Shown here piece after piece: positions 1 to 10,848 of a DNA stretch of 64,000 nucleotides; position 1 is the stretch's first letter, and each line of letters opens with the position of its first letter. The notes under the pieces were generated by a model. That model saw only the letters and a list, made by a program, of their open reading frames with translations. It ran no database searches and was not told the DNA's origin. A program made the translations under genes and the position numbers. Source of the DNA: Anastatus disparis (lineage: Eukaryota; Arthropoda; Insecta; Hymenoptera; Eupelmidae); contig JAFFSR010000307.1 in assembly GCA_017163975.1 (NCBI GenBank), positions 3,740,501-3,804,500 on the forward strand, in the 5' to 3' direction.

Positions 1-540
1 ACCGTATCTCATGATTTGTTTTTTCTAGACTCGAAAAACCGCAAAAAACCGTAAAAAATGAGGTTTTTTCAATAAAACTATGAGAAAAGGTAGGAAAACC
101 CTATATTTTTATTACAGATTCGGATTCAGCGTCGAAAAATACATGGGAATATGTAAGTCCGGTCAAAAGTTCAGACATTTTTTTTCATTTTGTGGGCCTG
201 TGTAATTTTTATAGTTTATCTTCGTTTTATATTTTGTTGAATTTTTGTTTAATTTTTTATATTATATTTTAACAATTATTAGTTGTTTTTATAATCGAAT
301 TTTTTTTATTTTATTTTTTTTAAACTTTTTATTTCTATTTTTAAATAATATTTTTTAATTATAATTTTTATAGTTTAGCTTTATTTTATATTTTATTATA
401 TTTTTGTTTAATTTTAATGTTATATTTTAACAGTTATTAGTGGTTTTTATAATCGAATTTTTTTTCATTGTATCTTTTTATTGTATTTTAAGAATTATTA
501 ATTATTTATTGTTTATAATTGAATTTTTTTAATAAATTAT
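1..540. repeat. AT-rich DNA with a degenerate tandem duplication
   Basis: This stretch is almost only A and T and holds no supportable gene. A segment of roughly 110-120 bp beginning near 203 is repeated near 362, a period of about 159 bp. Both copies run through the same landmarks (ATAGTTTA, TTTGTTTAATTTT, ATTAGT, TTATAATCGAATTTTTTT). A shorter third piece appears near 509. This looks like a diverged tandem duplication of non-coding DNA. Confidence 0.55.
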
Positions 541-578
541 TTTATATTTTAAGAATTATCAATTATTTTTTTATGTGT

Positions 579-766
579 GGGGGGCTTCGCCCCAGCTTCC
601 ACTTAACGGCCTTCGGGCAAAAAATAGTATATGCATTCACGGCCACAAACGTATGATTCTTGCTCGTGCAGCTGGAGCGGCCTCGCTACTCTCGGCCCCT
701 TAGCATGCACTTGCCAAGAATGATACGTTTTGCGGCCTTGACGCATAATATACTATTTTGTAGTAG
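579..766. repeat. GC-richer hairpin plus imperfect inverted repeat
   Basis: A perfect short hairpin (GGGGCTTCGCCCC core, about 579-593) is followed by an imperfect palindrome. The arm at about 620-667 (AAAATAGTATATGCATTCACGG, then CGTATGATTCTTG) pairs with the arm at about 695-760 (CAAGAATGATACG, then CATAATATACTATTTT). The GC content stands out from the flanks. It could be a small foldback element or the terminal piece of a larger one; no target-site duplication was found. Confidence 0.6.
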
Positions 767-810
767 AATATATCACTTTTAAGCATAGAAATAATTCGTT
801 ATAAATTCAA

Positions 811-1045
811 TGTAATGTAGAGTATTATACGCTACGTAGAGTACTGTTTGCGATATTTATAAGAGTCGTCATGTAGACCATAAAATGAGTCCGTACCGGA
901 ACATCTTAAGACACGCACGTACGCTGGACATATAACTTTTAATTGTATTCAATGCTATGTACCAAGATTATATTTAGTATCTGTAGTAAAGATCTTATAT
1001 TAAAAGATACATAGTCTTTTCTCCTTCATCACCCAAGACATTACA
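811..1045 (+). repeat. 5' long terminal repeat (235 bp)
   Basis: It starts TGTAATGTAG and ends GACATTACA, that is TG...CA. It matches the split repeat at 3411-3509 plus 3917-4048 along its whole length with scattered substitutions. An AATAAAG-like motif (GTAAAGATCTTATATT) lies near its end and may serve polyadenylation. Confidence 0.9.
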
Positions 1046-1071
1046 TTGGCGACGAGGATTTTAAAGGAAAA

Positions 1072-2418
1072 ATGCCGAAGCAAGACCAGGAGTGGCAAAA
1101 GTACGCGGATTCGGAGCAGGCGCAACAGATAGAAAACGAAAGAAATAAAAAATGGCTGCAAGAAGAACTGGAAAAATTAAATCTACAAAAGCGAGAGTTT
1201 GAAGCAGTAAAACAATTAGCAAGTTTAGGAAAACAAAATGTAACAATAATGAAAAACACAATAGGACAAATAACAGAGTTTCCCATGAACGAAGATTGGA
1301 CTATGTGGTACGAGCGATTGGAACAGTATATTCAGGCAAATGAAGTTCCGCCGAATAAACAAGTTGCATTGTTCCTTACTTCAATCAGAAAGGATGGTTA
1401 CATATCATTAAGAAATTTGTGTATGCCCAGGATACCAGCACAGCTAATATTACAGGAGTCAACGAAAATTATGAGAGACTACTTACAACCCGCTCTAAGT
1501 GTTATACCAGAACGTTATAATTTTAAAGAGTGCCGTCAACAAGAAGACAAAGACGTTAGAAAGTACGTAGCAAGATTAAAAAAGTTATCTACTTATTGTG
1601 AGTTTGGAGACGGGTTAGAAGTGTATCTTTGCGATCAATTTGTGTGGGGCATTTCTAGTGAGACAATAAAAAAACGTTTACTGGGTGAAAAGGATCTCGC
1701 ATATCATAGATCAATCAAATTGGCTATTTCAGTGGAAGCAGCGGGGCGAGACGCAGCAAAGATAAAAGGTACGCATAGCGACAACACAGTCAATTACATC
1801 AAGGACAAAAAGGTATCAACAAAGCGCGCGATTTTGGTTAGTGGCGATTCACGGAATTGTTTTTGCTGTGGTAAGCCAAACCATAGGGCGCCTAACTGTA
1901 GATATAAAAATTATAAATATAAGGAATGTGACAAAACAGGTCATTTACAGAAAATGTGCGGAAAGAAAAGTTCGAATTCTAGTGAGTCAAAAACAAAAAG
2001 TAAAAAGAACGATAAAAAGTTTAGTAAGGAAACGGAAAGTCATAACTTTGTCGAAGAGGTTGATGAATATTTAGGAAATCGAATTGACATGGTAGACCAC
2101 TTAGGAGAAACGCTTTTTAATGTACAGGAAACGACGCTATTTTTTATCGATATTTTAGTTGAAAATAAAATGCGTAAATTCGAAGTCGATACAGGGTCGC
2201 CTATCACCGCGATTTCAGAACTTACATATAATAACGCGGAAGAATTATGTCAGCTTAAATTAGAAAAATCAAATCGTATTTTTAGAACGTTTGATGAGAA
2301 GAAAATAATTCCGTTGGGTATATTAAAAGTATATGCTAAATACAGAAATCAAAGTTATAAAATGGAAATTTTCGTGTTACCCAGTAATAGTAAAGTTAAC
2401 ATAGTAGGTCGACAATAG
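1072..2418 (+). CDS. Gag-protease polyprotein of the gypsy element
   Basis: 448 codons from an ATG 26 bases downstream of the LTR. Residues 1-70 are charged and helical. Residues 75-240 look like a retrotransposon capsid domain (W-x2-W-Y-x2-R-L-E-Q-Y-I near the start). About residues 263-300 hold two zinc knuckles: the first is a good CX2CX4HX4C, the second lacks one canonical position (CDKTGHLQKMC with a changed first Cys pair). An aspartic protease follows, with VDTGSPITAI near residue 370. The frame stays open up to a TAG at 2416-2418, where related elements have a Trp (GRxWL), so the stop probably truncates a longer gag-pol frame. It is the longest intact frame in the window. Confidence 0.85.
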   Translation: MPKQDQEWQKYADSEQAQQIENERNKKWLQEELEKLNLQKREFEAVKQLASLGKQNVTIMKNTIGQITEFPMNEDWTMWYERLEQYIQANEVPPNKQVALFLTSIRKDGYISLRNLCMPRIPAQLILQESTKIMRDYLQPALSVIPERYNFKECRQQEDKDVRKYVARLKKLSTYCEFGDGLEVYLCDQFVWGISSETIKKRLLGEKDLAYHRSIKLAISVEAAGRDAAKIKGTHSDNTVNYIKDKKVSTKRAILVSGDSRNCFCCGKPNHRAPNCRYKNYKYKECDKTGHLQKMCGKKSSNSSESKTKSKKNDKKFSKETESHNFVEEVDEYLGNRIDMVDHLGETLFNVQETTLFFIDILVENKMRKFEVDTGSPITAISELTYNNAEELCQLKLEKSNRIFRTFDEKKIIPLGILKVYAKYRNQSYKMEIFVLPSNSKVNIVGRQ

Positions 2419-2793
2419 CTCCACGAGTTAAAATTAATTTAAAACAATAACGATCAGCTTGCTATACACGCGCTAAAAACAAAGAAGAAAACTATAGAAG
2501 ATATAGTTAAAAAATTTAGTACAATCTTTTCTGATGAAGTAAGCGAGTATGCGGGTGGAAAATTTTCTTTACAGTTAAAACCTAATGCGACGCTAGTATT
2601 TTGTAAACCGAGGCCGGTTTCATACGCGATGCGTGAAAAGTTAGACAAAGAAATAAATAAGCTAATTGAAAGTGGTATTGTTGAACTTGTAAATAGTAGC
2701 AAATGGGCTACGCCTGTAGTACCAATTTTGAAACCAAACTATCAGATAAGAATTTGCGGCGATTACAAGATAACAGTAAACTCATTGTACGAC
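2419..2793 (+). pseudogene. Reverse transcriptase N-terminal remnant
   Basis: This continues the gag-protease frame past two stops (2416-2418 and about 2440). It encodes the RT entry region typical of gypsy elements: a segment ending FSDE, then KLDKEINKLIESGIVE, SSKWATPVVPILK and RICGDYKITVN. It stops before the palm motifs. Near 2793 the sequence jumps directly to the C-terminal part of integrase in another frame, which marks a large internal deletion. Confidence 0.85.
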
Positions 2794-3410
2794 TGGGTAC
2801 ACGCCAGCGCAACTACAAATAGGTCGAGAGCTACGCACGCGATTAAGCGCACTCAAACCGTCAGCTAAAGAAAATGTTCTGCTTAATCAAGATAAACAAC
2901 GTTTTTATTTTAGAGGCAATAGAAACATTAGTTTTGATAAAAATAAGAATGTTATGACTAAAGACTATAGTAACAATGAGTGGTGAAAAGCAGAAGTAAG
3001 GAAAAAACTAAGTCCCAGTTACATATAACGTTTGTACTGATGATAATAGAATCTAGAAGTGACATGTAGACCAACTGCGCAAACATTAAAATAATTTATA
3101 CCCTACTCCTAAACAAGCAGAAAGCAATACACGCGTGGCGGAAACTCTTTGACAACCTATTAATACTCCAAGCGAATCGACTATATTCGTAGATAATCAC
3201 TGTAAGCTACAAATGCTAGAAACTAATGTAAATACCGAATATATAGAATCGCCAAGCCAAATTGTAACGCGTGTACAGCCTATTGTTAATAAAAATCTAC
3301 CTGTAACTACGAGTGATTGTAACACAAGTCTTAGACGTTCCTCGCGTATTCGTAAAACGCCCGAAAAGTTAGATTTATGAGAAAAATATCTTAAATAAAT
3401 ATGGAAGGAT
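2794..3410 (+). pseudogene. Integrase C-terminal tail and polypurine tract
   Basis: After the deletion junction the frame reads TPAQLQIGRELRTRLSALKP, the stretch that follows the catalytic core in gypsy integrases. Weaker C-terminal matches follow (a KDYSNNEW segment broken by a TGA), ending at a TGA near 3378. ATGGAAGGAT just before the 3' LTR is a plausible polypurine tract. Confidence 0.75.
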
Positions 3411-4048
3411 TGTAATGTAGAGTATTATACATGACGTAGAATACTGTTTGCGACATTTATAAGAGTCATCATGTAGACCGTAAAGTCAGTCCGTACCGGA
3501 ACGTCTTAAGAACATGACGAAGCTGTCCGCCTTCTAATAATATTTTCAATCTTAACTTATGAATAAACGATACGTTTAATCGAGTTTCTTTGCTACAAAG
3601 AAAAAATTTGTAAGATTAAACTCTAGTGCGGACAACTCAAAAAATCCACCAAAATATTATACATACAAAGTTATAATAAAAACTTTCAATATGTCGTATT
3701 TTAAGGTTAGGTTTGTCGAGTTTGATATCTAATTTCCAATCCAAGCTCATAAAAAAATAACAAGTCCAAATGATTTTTTATTTTAACAAAAATTATTGTA
3801 TAAATATAGCTTTAGTGCGGACAAGTCATTATATTTGTTTAATTTAAGAATTTAAAAAGATATTGATAAAATAAAAAAAGCAAAACTCGATTGCTGCAGC
3901 TCCGACATGCCGTTAAGACACGCACGTTGGACATATAACTTCTAATTGTATTTAACGCTATGTATCAGGATTATATTTAGTACCTGTAATAAAGATCTTA
4001 CATTAAAAGATACATAGTCCTTTTTCCTTCATCACCCAAGACATTACA
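3411..4048 (+). repeat. 3' LTR, split by a TTAA element
   Basis: 3411-3509 and 3917-4048 together equal the 5' LTR. The break falls exactly at a TTAA that is single in the 5' LTR and duplicated here (3506-3509 and 3913-3916). Confidence 0.9.
3510..3912. mobile_element. TTAA element family A, copy 1 (403 bp)
   Basis: It inserted in the 3' LTR with a TTAA duplication on both sides. The ends are GAACATGACGAAGCTG and CAGCTCCGACATGCCG, an imperfect terminal inverted repeat of about 16 bp. The interior has no ORF; it contains TAGTGCGGACAA twice. Copies at 57750-58152 and 62944-63238 are highly similar, and an older one lies at 7155-7451. The TTAA target is typical of the piggyBac superfamily. Confidence 0.9.
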
Positions 4049-5230
4049 TTTAAAATATTAGTTCAAATAAATGTTTCAACAAGTTTAAGTTCTTTTTCTG
4101 CAATATGAATTTCAATTTTTTTTTAATTACTTAAACTCTTTTGATCCAAAGAATAATTTTTTTATTCAAAGAAATATTTCTTTTAAACAGTTAAATGTTA
4201 ATTTCAATTAAAATTCATATTTTTTAATTATTTTTATAAATAATTGTTGTAAAAAATTTTTTTTTACTGAAATGTACATTTTTAATAAAAATAATAATTA
4301 CTTTCTTAAAATAAGAAAATGTTTAAAGTTTTTCAGTTATATTTTCTTGATTCTGATAATAATTTATTTTCAATTTAAAATCCTCTTTTTTATGTAAAGA
4401 AATGTAATCCATTACACCGCTTTTTTGCAACAGCAAACATTCTATTGTTGAAAAGAGAGTTCAATTTAAAAATTATGTCTTTGAATAAAAAAATTATTTA
4501 ATGTAAGATATTTTTTTATTTTTATATAAAAATTATTTTAAATAAATATTACATTTTTTTAATAAAAAAATATTATAGCATTGTTTTTAAAAAGGTTTTA
4601 CTGACTTTCAACACTATTTCTGAAGTAACTAATTTTTTAAAGTTAATAAGATATTTTTCTAAATTCAAACATTTTTTTTTTAATATAATATATTCTTGAA
4701 GAACATTTCAAGAGTTCTTCTTGAGTTCAAAAAATATTTCATTATTTTAAAAATGATTTTTCTTTGACCCAAAGAAATCCATTACAGCAGTTAAAAATAA
4801 AATTTCATTTCATTAATATGAAAGGACAAAGATATGCAACTTGCTCTGGGATATAATCAGAACAAACGTGCCTGTTTTCTTTTAATATTTTACAAATAAT
4901 ACATGACTTTGATTAACAATCATTGATTATTTTATTACTCACTAATGTCAAATTGTTTCTGTCTTTTATGCTATAATATTGAAAAAATCAATAATTAATA
5001 AAAAAAATTATATCTTTTTATTACTAATTAGTTTTTGAATAACATTAATTTAAAAATTCGTTTGATAACACAGTATATAAAAAAGTTGAAATTTAGATTA
5101 GAACAGGAAAAAAATAAATGATCTATTATAAACAAATTTTTTAAGGGTTTGCTTTAGACCTACTTTATCGATCAAAAATAGTTTAAAGATAAATTTTTTT
5201 TTTTTATATGAATAAATATCAGAATTGTTT
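4049..5230. other. AT-rich spacer, no gene seen
   Basis: About 1.2 kb of A/T-dominated DNA with many short homopolymer runs. I find no ORF with codon structure, no RNA-like element and no clear repeat pair in it. Confidence 0.6.
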
Positions 5231-5239
5231 GTAATTGGG

Positions 5240-5405
5240 GTTATCTTCTCCTTATCTATTTTATTGCCAGTGGGTCTCTTTGTCGCTGTGGACTGAGACC
5301 CGTGATGTTACCATACTCTTGTAATTTTTATTGTCCAGGGGGACCTCCTAGGACCAGGCCGGAGGAGATTCGATACTGACCGAAAATCGAAAATCCGTTG
5401 TTTAA
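5240..5405. other. GC-richer islet of unknown origin
   Basis: About 160 bp stands out by base composition (AGGACCAGGCCGGAGGAG, GTGGACTGAGACCC). It has no ORF. The segment GGAGATTCGATAC resembles an RNA polymerase III B box, so a SINE fragment is possible but unproven. Confidence 0.3.
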
Positions 5406-5793
5406 TTTTCTCCTACTATACGTAATGGAGCACATTAAAATTTCAAATACATTTACGAAATTTATTACTCTATTGCACTCGCCAAGAATAATTGAAAATA
5501 ATTCAAAAAAATTAAAAATTTTACAGCTGTTTAATTAAACTCTAAATACGGTTACTTAGTTTTCGTTTAAAATATGGTGAATATTATGTAAAGAACATCT
5601 ATTATACAATCATCTATGTATAAAAAATTGCGTTTGATAACAAATTCTTTTAAAGAAAGTATAATTATTTTATTTATAATAAAATAACATTTGCACTTTT
5701 CGGTTGGTAATTAAAACTGCTTCGGCCTATTCTTAATTGGTTTTCCCTGGTCTCCTAGTTCTATATCACAGAGAAAAATTCAGAAAAATTTTC

Positions 5794-5858
5794 ATGGGGA
5801 TTAAACTCCGGTCCACTACAGCATGAGCCAAGAACCTTAGCCCCTGCGCTACCACCGC
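5794..5858 (-). repeat. tRNA-like sequence (SINE head or decayed tRNA)
   Basis: Read on the minus strand it shows an A-box-like GGTGGTAGCGCAGGGGCTAAG and, about 40 bases on, a B-box-like GGAGTTTAATCCCC. This is the spacing of an internal pol III promoter. The arms do not fold cleanly, so a tRNA-derived SINE or pseudogene is more likely than a working tRNA. Confidence 0.45.
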
Positions 5859-6091
5859 TTCTATTTATAGGTATGAACTTATTTTAAATAAATGAAAAGC
5901 GGAAGCGTGTAACTGTGTATAAATTCAAAACACAATCATCTCTACTAAAAATATTATATGAGCTTTCATGTGAGATCTGATATGAAATCGCCTATGAAGT
6001 CTCATATATATTTGTTGAATTTTGAAAATAAAATAAATATATGTGAGATCGCACACATATTAATTTTATTTTAAAAATTCAATGAATATAG

Positions 6092-6953
6092 AGTGGGGTC
6101 TGATAAAAAAGAGCCACCCTTGAGAAAAAAAGTACTAATTTAAAAATTTTATATCTCAACAAATAAGGGTCGTACAGAACTCCACGACCACTTATTTTAA
6201 ACGCATTTGTAAGGACTTTTTAATGGTGTATTGGTAATTTAGTTTTGAGTACTTGTCTAGGAAATATTACGACTTGAAAATAGAAAAAAAATTTTTTTTT
6301 ATTCGCCTGTGTTTAAATTTAAATCATTTTTCGGAAAAATAACTTGAAATTTATAATTTATTTTTTTTTAGGTTCAAAATTGACCGAGATTTAGCAATTT
6401 TTGTTGAAAAAAAAGTCTTTTTTATTTTTCCGATATCTGCTTAATGAGAGAAGATGTATAAAAATGCCAAATAAAAAAAAGTGCATTTTTGTGTGTAGAA
6501 TAACATTAAATTTTCTCAAATTTTGTTGTGCATTTTAATTTTTTTGATATTGTTGCAGTACTCTTATAAGAGTATGGTATACATGTATATAAGAATACCG
6601 CAAATCGCTAAATCGGTCAATTTTGAACCTAAAAGAAAACTAAATTATAAATTTTAAGTTAAGCAAAATACTTTCAAAACTAGCCGTGTAGAATTTTTTT
6701 ACTATCATTTTCCGAAAAATGATTTTGATTTAAACACAGGCGAATAAAATTTTTTTCTTTCTATTTTTAAGTCGTAATATTTCCTAGACAAGTACTCAAA
6801 ACTAAATTGTTAATACACCATTAAAAAGTCCTTACAAATGCGTTTAAAATGAGTGGTCGAAGAGTTCTGTACGACCCTTATTTGTTGAGATACAAAATTT
6901 TTAAATTAGTACTTTTTTTCTCAAGGGTGGCTCTTTTTTATTGGACCCCACTG
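6092..6953. mobile_element. Tc1/mariner-type foldback element (862 bp)
   Basis: The ends are GAGTGGGGTC and GACCCCACTG, with TA on both sides (6090-6091 and 6954-6955). The two halves are inverted copies over at least 210 bp each side: AGCCACCCTTGAGAAAAAAAG pairs with CTTTTTTTCTCAAGGGTGGCT, and GTACTTGTCTAGGAAATATT with its complement near 6785. There is no transposase; a 93-codon ORF on it (6849-7130) is an arm artefact. The TA target and CAGTGGGGTC-like ends suggest a mariner-mobilised MITE. Confidence 0.85.
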
Positions 6954-7154
6954 TATATTCGATTTCATATGCCATCTCGTAGGCGATTTCATTTGACATT
7001 TAATATGCGATCTCGTGTGCGATCTCATAAGCAATCGCGCATGGGATCTTTCATATATTTTATTCAATTTAAAAAATTAAAAAAAAAGAAATTTATAATT
7101 TTTTTTCATTTCTTTCGGCTTTTTCTTTGAATTTTGACTAATTTTGACATTAGC

Positions 7155-7451
7155 AATATTAGTACAATCATTTAAGTTAAAATAAAAAATTCTTTGAAGC
7201 TGTTATTTTTTCATGAACTTGGGTCGCACATCAGATATGAAAGTCGACAAACCTAACCTCAAAATACTATAAATTAAAAATTTGTATATAACTTTTTAAG
7301 TATAAGATTTTGGTAGATCTTTTTAGTTGTCCGCACTCAAATTGAATACTACTAATTTTTTTATTGAAGTAAAATAATCCAATCTAATGCACCATTTACT
7401 CATAAACTTGGATCAGAAATATTATCAGAAGAAGGGAGCTTCACCATGCTC
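7155..7451 (-). mobile_element. TTAA element family A, old diverged copy
   Basis: On the minus strand this matches family A in order: GAGCATGGTGAAGCTCCC near 7451, CTCATAAAC/TTATGAGTAAA, AGTGCGGACAAC near 7335, GGTTAGGTTTGTCGAC near 7250, and TTTATTTTAACTT near 7170. The far end is missing and the flanking TTAA has decayed to TTGA. Divergence is much higher than between the other copies, so family A has been active over a long time. Confidence 0.75.
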
Positions 7452-7920
7452 TTGATGAATTCAATAACACTTATATTATAAATGCGTATAAAACACCAGA
7501 ACATCATCATATTCGATAAATTTAGTGGAGCCATAAGGCCTAATGCATCTTGCCGGGGGTTAGTAGTTCTTATTTTGGCTACTTCATTTAATTTGCATTG
7601 TATTTCATGGCACCGCTTTCCAATTAACGATCAGCTTTTGACTCACTTCACCGATTAAAAAGAGCTAAAAAAGATATTTAGTTTTTATTTTTATTTTTTA
7701 TCTTGGTCTCAAAATTTTAACAAATTTACAAGCTTCTGTTTCTCATTTGTTAAAACGAATAGATATTTACAAGTAAAAGCTATTCTGATATATATTTTTA
7801 TTAAAAATAAACAGAATTACTTTTAAGCTACTTTCGATCAGTCAAAAATGTCTAAAACCTCGTCTAAAACTAACCTTTGACATGACGGATAGTATAGTAA
7901 TTAAATATGCGTATTACCTT

Positions 7921-8220
7921 AGAGCATATATACCTGGAGGAAGCATACAAAGCCAAAAAGTGTAAAAAAAAAGAGAGAGAAAGGTAGCCTAGGGCGAAGT
8001 GTTTTTTCTCTCACGCGGATTCTTATTGGCTGTTGCTTCCTCTCAGCGTAGCTATCTCATACTTGACGCTTATATTTAGTATATGCTTTAAGGGGGAAAG
8101 CAACAGCCAATGAGAATCCACGCGAGATAGAAAGCACTTCATCCTAAGCTACCTTACTCTTTCTTTTATTTTTTACACTTTTTGGCTTTGCATGCTCCCT
8201 CCAAGTATATATGCTCCAAG
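7921..8220. mobile_element. Mutator-like MITE with 10-bp target duplication
   Basis: A perfect 10-bp direct repeat, GTATTACCTT, flanks it (7911-7920 and 8221-8230). The 300-bp body is an inverted repeat with arms of about 125-130 bp (AAAGCCAAAAAGTGTAAAA near the ends; ATTGGCTGTTGCTT near the centre) and a loop of about 45 bp. Long terminal inverted repeats with 9-10 bp duplications are typical of Mutator-like elements. If the terminal CTT belongs to the repeat, the duplication shrinks to 7 bp. Confidence 0.8.
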
Positions 8221-8230
8221 GTATTACCTT

Positions 8231-10136
8231 ACTTTTAACGTTTGGACTTACATTGCACACAAATATAACTCTTATTATAAAAACTCTGTAAATAGTCTGT
8301 ATGAATATGATTATACATCATGGTTTGAAATTGTATTCAAGCACGATTTAATAATTTTTCAGATTACGTTAGATTTACGACTCAATTAGAAAAACAAGCG
8401 ATGAGATTGCGATAATACTCTGAAATAGAAGTAAAATCAATATTTTGAGTTATAAAAACGTATATATATTATTTAAATCTGTATGATGCTATTGTAAATG
8501 ATATGTCAAAATAATTTATCAGTATGATAAAAAAAAAGATTTTAAGTACTAAGTCACCGTCAGTTCATTGAAGGTAGTTTGTCATAATGTTCTAAGACAT
8601 AAATAAAGCTGCATCTGTTTTAACGATGAAATGCAATTCGTGTAACAATAGGTAAGACGTGTTATGCAGTAAATCTAAACCAGATGCAGCGTGCGTCATA
8701 TAACGACACTATCTATTGATTAGAAGAACTGTCATTAATTAGTGAACTGAACCCGAGCCTTGTATACATGATTTCGTCTGTGATATGAAATAAGTAACTT
8801 AATTTGTAAATACACAAATTCTGTTTAAACCTTTGTATACGGTATCGCTCCAGACCTCACTGAAAAGTGATGGTTTCTTTGAGCGTAAAAGGCGATATTC
8901 ATAATTGTAGTGACTAGTATCTTAACTATTACTTGTAAATATTGTCTAAATCTTTGAAAAAATTTGTTTGTTCTTATTATTATTCAATCGTCAAGTATAA
9001 TTATGCTCGAACATAATTTAAAACCATAATCCATAAAAGCGTGTTTTAGATAACGATTGTATTGTAGATGTAGAGTAGAATCATTGAATCGTAATATTAG
9101 AATCTATGAAAATTAATTGAACTATAGACTAAATTTTAGATTTAATGTCGTTCATATTGATTGCAGCTATAAGCTTAGGAAAAACTAAAATTCTTTTGCA
9201 CATGAGATCTTACGCGAAATCTCACGTGATATCTCATGTGAGATCGGGTATCGGAAAAGATAAATTTTTTTGCACACGAGATCTCGTTTCATTTTTAATC
9301 GTGAGAATTCATATGAGATCTCATGTTATTTTTTTCAGTAGGGAGGTGTAATGTCCATTTTACATCTCCTTAAATTAAAATAAGAATTTTTAAAAAGTTA
9401 CATAATTAAATACGTTATATGATGCATTTACACGACTGATTATGTAATTAATTATGTAACTTGATTGCATAACATAATTATGTGATTTTATTAAATGATT
9501 ATTTTAATATTTATTTATTATAATAATTTATTATTTAAGTCAGGTTATTTATTTTTTTTAAATAATTTCCGAATACATAATGAACTCTTCAAAGTCCAAG
9601 AGTATGTACATTTATTAACTTACGAAAGTCATTTATGGCATGTAATGTAGAAAATTGTTTTTTTATGAATGAAAAAATAAGTATGGAATAGTCAAATTAA
9701 AAATTTCTTGAATTTTTTATATAGGGATAGACCATGAAGATGGTCAAAATTGCACTCAACTATTTTGAAAAAAAAATATGGGGTTATGTTCGGTATTGAT
9801 TGAAGATTTGCAAATTTTCAGCCCTAAATATTGAAGTAGCTTACAGTGTACGATTTTACCATGCTGTTGATCGATATCGTAGGACTGGCGATAGGAATAA
9901 AATAGAGACATAGAACGAAATACAATCTAAAGGTGATGAGGATACCAATAAGGCAAAAATAGTCCTATCAGATAATAATCACATTCACCTTCTAAATATC
10001 GTGGTTTGAACATAAATTTTAAATAAAAAAATGCTTTGATTGCTGGCTACCCCAGAAAAAAATTTTTTTTTACTTTTTATAGACATTTTTTATACATTTT
10101 CAACCGCAGAATCCAAATCTGCCCTTAGAAAAAGGC
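8231..10136. other. Non-coding spacer with GAGATCTCATGTG-type repeats
   Basis: I see no gene. At about 9200-9335 short palindromic motifs recur (GAGATCTTACGCG, ATCTCATGTGAGATCG, GAGATCTCATG). The same style appears at 5960-6055 and 6960-7050, on both sides of the mariner-type foldback. They may belong to one older repeat that the foldback split. 9360-9490 has several TAATTATGTAA palindromes. Confidence 0.45.
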
Positions 10137-10140
10137 TTAA

Positions 10141-10569
10141 GAGGCGGTCGGAACCAAATCGGTGACTTAGTTCGATGCTTGTAATAAATGCTTATAATAA
10201 TTTATTCATTTATTAATATGGTAAAAATATAGTCATTTCCTCTAGTCATGTATATAAAGAATAATTTAAAATAGTTAAAGCCACAAAAATATACAGAATA
10301 TTGTTATAAAGCGAAAAATGCCACCTAACAATCGACACGACAGTTTTTTGCATGCGGTATATGTCAAGTCAGTTTGATATTTGTAATAAATGCTCATAAT
10401 AATTTATTTACTCATTCATATGGTAAAAGTATAGTCATTTCCTCTAGTCATGTATATAAAGAATAATTTGAAATAGTTTAAGCCATAAAAATATACAAAA
10501 TATTATTGTAAAGCGAAAAATGCTGACTTGATATATACTGCAAGTCACCGATTTGGTTCCGACCGCCTC
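10141..10569. mobile_element. TTAA element family C (429 bp)
   Basis: TTAA lies at both ends (10137-10140 and 10570-10573). The terminal inverted repeat is 28 bp and perfect, starting GAGGCGGTCGGAACCAAATC. The interior is a direct duplication: a unit of about 145 bp at 10180-10325 recurs at 10378-10523 with about 90% identity (shared: TAGTCATTTCCTCTAGTCAT). There is no coding capacity. The first ten bases closely resemble the ends of family B. Confidence 0.9.
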
Positions 10570-10848
10570 TTAACACTTTTTTTCACTCTTATTTTTCTAC
10601 TTAAAGTTCGTGTGTTGCTTTATTTGAAATTATTTTAATAATTTCGCAGCTGTAAACAATTTCCACAGTCTTTTACACTTGGAGTGATATTGAGTTATTA
10701 TGAACGATCGAAGATTTTTTTTTAAGCTACATGTATGAATCACGTCAAGACTCGTTTTAGTTTTAAGATATTGGGCTTGAAATTACCGCAAAATCAACGT
10801 AAGCTTAAACTTGATTAAAGAAAATTCTTTTTTAACCCCTATATACTA

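Larger units (their letters stand above)
811..4048 (+). mobile_element. Deleted Ty3/gypsy-type LTR retrotransposon
   Basis: Two copies of a TGTAATG...TTACA repeat flank an interior that encodes gag zinc knuckles, an aspartic protease, the start of a reverse transcriptase and the tail of an integrase. The RT palm, RNase H and integrase core (normally about 3 kb) are missing, so this is a non-autonomous deletion derivative. A primer-binding-like TTGGCGACGAGGA follows the 5' LTR at 1046, and a purine tract (ATGGAAGGAT) precedes the 3' LTR. The flanks TTCAA/TTTAA may be a decayed 5-bp target duplication. The 3' LTR is split by a TTAA element. Confidence 0.9.

Noticed and set aside
6849..7130. 93-codon ORF on the plus strand
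   Set aside because: It runs through an arm of a foldback element and into its flank; no domain, and composition follows the repeat.
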